64,000 nucleotides of DNA from Bretschneidera sinensis (taxonomy: Eukaryota; Streptophyta; Magnoliopsida; Brassicales; Akaniaceae), in contig CM043697.1 of the NCBI GenBank assembly GCA_023935145.1, forward strand, positions 45,362,501 to 45,426,500. Reading direction: 5' to 3'. Positions 59,797 through 64,000 of this stretch are shown here, piece by piece. A program made the position numbers and the translations under genes. Below the pieces are notes generated by a model. It was not told the DNA's origin. It saw nothing but the letters and a program-made list of their open reading frames with translations, and ran no database searches. Each line of letters begins with the position of its first letter. Position 1 is the first letter of the stretch.

Positions 59797-60835
59797 AGGG
59801 CTTCTGAAAGCATTGATATATCTTTATGGGGCTCTGAGAGAGAGAAATGTTTTATCGATATCATGGTTAATGAGATAAATAAGGGAAACATGAAAGATAA
59901 TGTGTTTCATAGAAAGATTTGGGATATCATTCCCAAAGAATTGAATTTGAAGACCAACAAGATCTTTACATTGAAACAATTGAGGGAGAAATTTCTAAAG
60001 TTGCGTTTGAAACACCGGCTGTTTAGTCAATTTCTTGAGCAAACTGAGTTTGATTGGAATGCAGAAAGTAATACTGTCACAGCCTTAGATGAGACTTGGG
60101 AAAATTACATTCGAGTATAATTTTTCTCTCTAAAGTTCATAGTGTGGATTTATCTTACGATAATTTCTTTTAAATCAATAATTACATTTATATCTTCATT
60201 TGTTTTTCTTAGGCACACCCAAAAGCTTCCCAATTTCGTAAGCAAGCTGTGAACACTACAAATTGTTAGGGATAATCTTTAACAAGTCAACTGCCACAGG
60301 AATTCTTCACCTTGCTTCAAACCAAGATCAACCTAATTCCGATGAGGAGAATGCATTGCATGAAGCTTTTCTCAATAGTGGCATGCATGTAGACATTGAT
60401 GTTGATGGCCTTGGTAACCCAGATGACCCAAATACTCCGGTTGACCTTGAAACCTCAAGCACTCAGCCCACTCAGCTTGAACGTTCTGCCAAGCGTTCTA
60501 AAATCAATATAAAGAAAAAACATAAGAAAACTAGAAATAGTCAATTGAGTGAAGTTTTTGCGTGTTTAATGAAGGCCACAAAAGCAAGGACAGAAGCTTC
60601 TTTGGCTAAGACTGAGAGGTATAGAGAGAAAAACGTTGAGGGAACAAGTTCAATGGTTTCAGCTGATTATTCAATTGCAGTGTGTTTGAAAGATCTTGAT
60701 GATATGGAAAATCAGGTGGATGATGACACATATTTGAAGGCATTAAAGAAATTTACAGGTAATTTTGAGTTGAGAGAGGCATTCATTAAAATGCCTTTGG
60801 AGAGAAAGAATGTGTGGTTAGCTAGGATTGGTTGA
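59797..60835 (+). pseudogene. Myb/SANT-like ORF1 of the Harbinger element
   Basis: PIF/Harbinger elements encode a Myb/SANT-like DNA-binding protein that works with the transposase. Exon 59797-60114 encodes the domain (ISLWGSEREKCFIDIMVNEI, KIWDIIPKELN, LKQLREKFLKLRLKHRLF, LDETWENYIR). The second exon 60213-60835 starts AHPKASQFRKQAV, then shifts frame near 60255 into YKLLGIIFNKSTATG and runs to VWLARIG at the stop. An acidic stretch and a basic KRSKINIKKKHKK (possible nuclear signal) lie between. One frameshift; otherwise well preserved. An upstream first exon may exist but is not identified. Confidence 0.75.
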
Positions 60836-61233
60836 GAGTTGGAGACATTGTCTTTGGGTTTAAATTATGTTCGTGTGTTAAGGATACTATTTGTTCTTTG
60901 ATGTGTGTTTATGTTTGTACTTAGATATTTTTATTACATTTTTTAGTTTATGGATGATATGTTATTTGGTTGGATTAAACTTATGCGTTTGACATTCCTT
61001 GTATTGTTGGAATATGAATTATTAGAATTGTGTATGTAGGTCTAATTATATTTGAATGATTAGAATTGTGTATACATGTCTAATTAGATTTGATAATTCA
61101 TAGAAAACAGAGGGGGTGCTGTCGATTTTTAAAAAAAAAATAGAATTAAACTTCAATCTATTTAGATTTGTGGAATATAAACTATACTACATGATAACCA
61201 TAATAGGACTTGTTTTTTTGTTTAGGTTAAGAA

Positions 61234-62520
61234 ATGGACAATTTAGACCATAATAATTGTGGTAACCAATCTGGTTCATCAAGTTCGTCCACTGAAGATG
61301 AGTATGAAATGCTCTCATTGTTAATGCTTCCTATGTTTGCCGAATATGATGAGAAATTTATGAATAAATTACCTATACAAACATCACGACTCAGTGGACA
61401 TGAATATATAACTAAATTGTTAAATGGTCGTTTAGAGGTAGTTTATGAATTGTTTCGCATGGACAAGGAAACATTTATTCACTTATGTAACACATTGAAG
61501 CAATATAATTATATAGAAGACTCAAGGGGTGTCACGGTAGAGGAAATGGTGGCCATTTTCTTGTTTGTTGTGGGGCACCGAGTTGTAGCTAATCGATTCA
61601 ACATTCATTATAAACAATTAATCGACATTTTAAGACAGTGATGAGAGCACTGAACAAGTTTGCGAAGCATATAATATGTCCATCAAATGACCACATGGTG
61701 CCTCCACAAATTAGACGTGATCGAAGGTTTTACCCTTTTTTTTTTTTAAGGTAATGTATCTTATGATTGATTGTTAATTTATTAGTTTAGCTTTGTATAT
61801 ACAATATATAATACCAAACTGAGTCTAATCATATGCAATTTAATGGACCTAGAAATGCATTAGCGTAATTGATGGAATGCACATCAATGCGTGGGCGCCA
61901 GCAAAAAAAGCTACTAGTTATAGGGGTAGAAATCGGTTGTCACACAAAATGTGATGTGTGCATGTTCATTCGACATGAAATTCACATACGTGTATAGTGG
62001 GTGGGAAGGTACGGCTAATGATTCACGAGTCTTTTTGGACGCCTTAACTCGATTGGATGTTCAATTTCCTTGGCCTACTAATGGTAAATCTATTTTAGTA
62101 CAAAGTTGAAATTATATACTAATTGATTGATATGTACTAAGAGAATTTGTATGACTTATAGGTGAGTATTATTTGTTGGATTCCGGTTATCCATGTACAG
62201 TCGGGTTTCTTCCATAGTTTAGGGGTGAACGGTATCACTTAAGTGAATATTAAGGTAGAACACGCCAACCAACAGGTTATAGAGAACTATTTAACTATAG
62301 ACATTCATCTCTACGTAATGTTATAGAACGTTGTTTTGGGGTCTTAAAGGCGTGCTTTCCAATTTTAAAAATGATGCTTAGATTCAAGCCCGCTAGACAA
62401 CCTCTTATAGTTGTTGTTTGTTGCGTCGTACATAATTTTGTACGCCAGTGTTCTCAAAGTGATCAACCGTTTAATTAATGGGAAGCAGAGGGTCATGAAG
62501 TAGAAAGCGAATGAGAGTCG
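61234..62520 (+). pseudogene. HARBI1/PIF-type DDE transposase, broken
   Basis: Starts at ATG 61234 with an acidic leader and the domain LNGRLEVVYELFRMDKETFI, EEMVAIFLFVVGHRVVANRF; a one-base shift near 61612 leads to NRHFKTVMRALNKFAKHI and FYPFF. After an intron (about 61748-61860) come DGMHINAWAPAKKATSYRGR (first catalytic Asp), a one-base shift near 61950, CSFDMKFTYVYSGWEGTAND (second Asp), FLDALTRLDVQFPWP; a second intron (about 62093-62161); YYLLDSGYPCTVGFLP, then in-frame TAG and TAA, and SSLRNVIERCFGVLKACFPI (catalytic Glu). Not functional. Family DDE_Tnp_4. Confidence 0.85.
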
Positions 62521-63289
62521 AGCACATTACAAATAATTATACAGTTGATTTGTCTGATGCGTGTGCAGCAGCTATGGCTGCGTTTCGTGAGCTTATTGCC
62601 AATCAGATATGGGCATACCGTTTTGGTATTTGATTTAATATCTGGTAATCATGTTAATCTTTGTCGGTAAGATTTAGTTAATTTAACGTCCTTATTTGTG
62701 TTAATTTAGTTTCTTTTAGTTACTGAATTATTTTTTTTTATTCTTAGGAGTATATTTCACATATTAATATATTATTTGACTTATAGGGTGTAAGGATAGC
62801 AAACCAGCCAAATTGGGCAGTTGAGGCAAAACCTTTTGAAAGAAGAATTTTGGGCCGTTCATTTTCATATTATCAATTTATCAAAGTTGTATTTGATCAA
62901 TGAATATTGTATCTTAAAGTTATCCTCAAGTATCTTATTTTTAAGAAGATAAATATGTCATATTTTAGATATTGAACAAACTTGAATATTGTATTTGATG
63001 AGTTGGTTGTTCATATTTTATCAAATTGTGAAAGTTGTATTGTATTTTTTATTTTTATTTTTAAGAATTTATTTAACAAACAAAAATGACATGACAAGGG
63101 GAAGAGTGTTGTCATGTTTGATCTATGATATATAAAAAATACTAATATTTTAAAAATAAAATAATATTAATTATTTTCAAATATTTGGTGTGTGCTTAAA
63201 AAAATATATTTAGTAAAAATGAGAAATAAAATTAATTTTAGATATTAAAATTTAAACTGAAAACTAAAAACAATTACAAGAAGGTGTAA
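62521..63289. other. 3' part of the Harbinger element
   Basis: Continues with weak transposase C-terminal sequence (ELIANQIW near 62590, and KPFERRILGRS near 62830) and then AT-rich noncoding DNA. No intact frame. Confidence 0.55.
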
Positions 63290-63802
63290 TCCAAACAGTA
63301 TTCTATTTTCAAAACAGTTTTCAAAATAAGATTATCCAAACAACATTTCACTGTTTTCTGTTTTGGAAATAGTTTTTGAGTTACAGTTATCCAAACGTGT
63401 TTTCTTCAGAAAACTGTTTTCAGTTTTCATTTTCGAAAACAGTTTTCGAACACTGAAAACTGTTACCCAAACATGCCCCTAAATTAGTGTTTTCTGACAT
63501 AATTTTCGAAAAATAGCTCTAAAATTAGTGTTCACTTCTCTGTTTCATTATTCTTCCATGGGAATTTTGAAAATAAAATAATATTAATTATTTTTAAATA
63601 TTTAGTAAATATGAGAAATAAAATTAATATAGATTTTAAATTTAAACTCAAAACTAAAAATAATTACAAGGTGTATGAAAACAGTTTTCAAAATAAGATT
63701 ATCCAAACAATATTTCGTTGTTTTTTGTTTTGGAAACAATTTTCGAGTTACAGTTATCCAAACATGTTTTCTTCATAAAATTGTTATCCAAACATACCAT
63801 TA
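63290..63802. repeat. Right terminal repeats of Harbinger, duplicated
   Basis: 63290-63478 holds the subterminal GTTTTCnAAAAC repeats and ends CCAAACATGCCCC. 63568-63802 repeats the stretch from AATATTAATTATTTTNAAAT through ATAAGATTATCCAAACAA to ATCCAAACATACCA, a diverged second copy of the right end. The reverse-complement match to 55983-56345 identifies both as transposon termini. Confidence 0.65.
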
Positions 63803-64000
63803 GTATTTCTAATCCCACTAACTAGATAGAGATTTAAAATTTTCTATACCCAAAAAAAAACTAAAAATAAATTATTAACATAAAAGATATGATTAGACTG
63901 CAGTAATTTTACAACTCTGAATATTTGATAAAGATAAAGAAACCACAATGAGGTATAATCGTACAACAAGTTTGACATCTCTAGATTCGGACCAATGAAA
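63803..64000. other. End of window, nothing recognised
   Basis: AT-rich, no gene or repeat seen. Confidence 0.6.

Larger units (their letters stand above)
55983..63802 (+). mobile_element. Decayed PIF/Harbinger transposon
   Basis: A DNA transposon with a Myb/SANT-like ORF (59797-60835) and a HARBI1-type transposase (61234-62520). Terminal sequences at left (GGCTATGTTTGGAAACAG, 55983) and right (complement of CCAAACATGCCCC, 63466-63478) share GG..ATGTTTGG ends followed by dense GTTTTCnAAAAC repeats, as usual for subterminal parts of PIF-type elements. Exact ends and the 3-bp target duplication cannot be fixed: there are two candidate left ends (55983, 56145) and two right ends (63478, about 63802). 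The 3.4 kb between left end and ORF1 holds gene-like material (see 56346-58072). Confidence 0.75.

Overview
This is a plant nuclear genome window, most likely from a eudicot. The genes have many introns with GT-AG borders, a nuclear gene for mitochondrial EF-Tu carries an N-terminal extension, and the intergenic DNA is AT-rich with nested LTR retrotransposons. The species cannot be told from the sequence alone.

Left part, about 1-37009, is a nest of LTR retrotransposons. The oldest layer is a degraded plus-strand copia element (here B, SIRE-like): a gag scrap at 1618-1737, then 12053-22796 with its 3' LTR at 21646-22796. Into B went a gypsy element whose 5' LTR is 201-1617 (E), a full-length minus-strand SIRE-like copia element at 1738-12047 (A, duplicated target CTTCC), and a minus-strand solo LTR at 16306-18747 (F, target TTGAT) that itself holds a solo gypsy LTR at 16972-18309 (G, target TCGAC). 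A dimeric 98-bp tandem array of about 12 units lies inside B's accessory reading frame. To the right is a minus-strand Ty3/gypsy element D (about 23090-37009, left LTR rearranged). Its gag is split by a complete 8.6-kb Athila-like element C (27599-36207, target GTTAC), which keeps gag and protease but has no visible reverse transcriptase or integrase.

The most unusual signal is a shared architecture. In the copia family a 12-bp palindrome (CCAGTCGACTGG and variants) is clustered just upstream of the LTR TATA box and, again with its own TATA box, upstream of an accessory ORF lying between pol and the 3' LTR (intact in A, 418 codons). In the unrelated gypsy C family a different near-palindrome (TGCGCTCGATCGCA) is clustered in the same place in the LTR and also before gag and before a candidate accessory ORF. 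Both motifs share the core TCGA. An in-frame amber codon between gag and pol is conserved in A and B.

Right part, 37010-55400, is gene-bearing: a GDSL esterase/lipase (minus, 5 exons, 408 aa), mitochondrial EF-Tu (plus, 12 exons, 451 aa) and an uncharacterised membrane protein (minus, 5 exons, 437 aa), with a foldback MITE and two short solo LTRs in their introns. From about 55983 to 63802 lies a decayed PIF/Harbinger transposon with a Myb/SANT-like ORF, a broken HARBI1-type transposase, and an exon-like piece of an FtsH-type AAA protease gene within its bounds.
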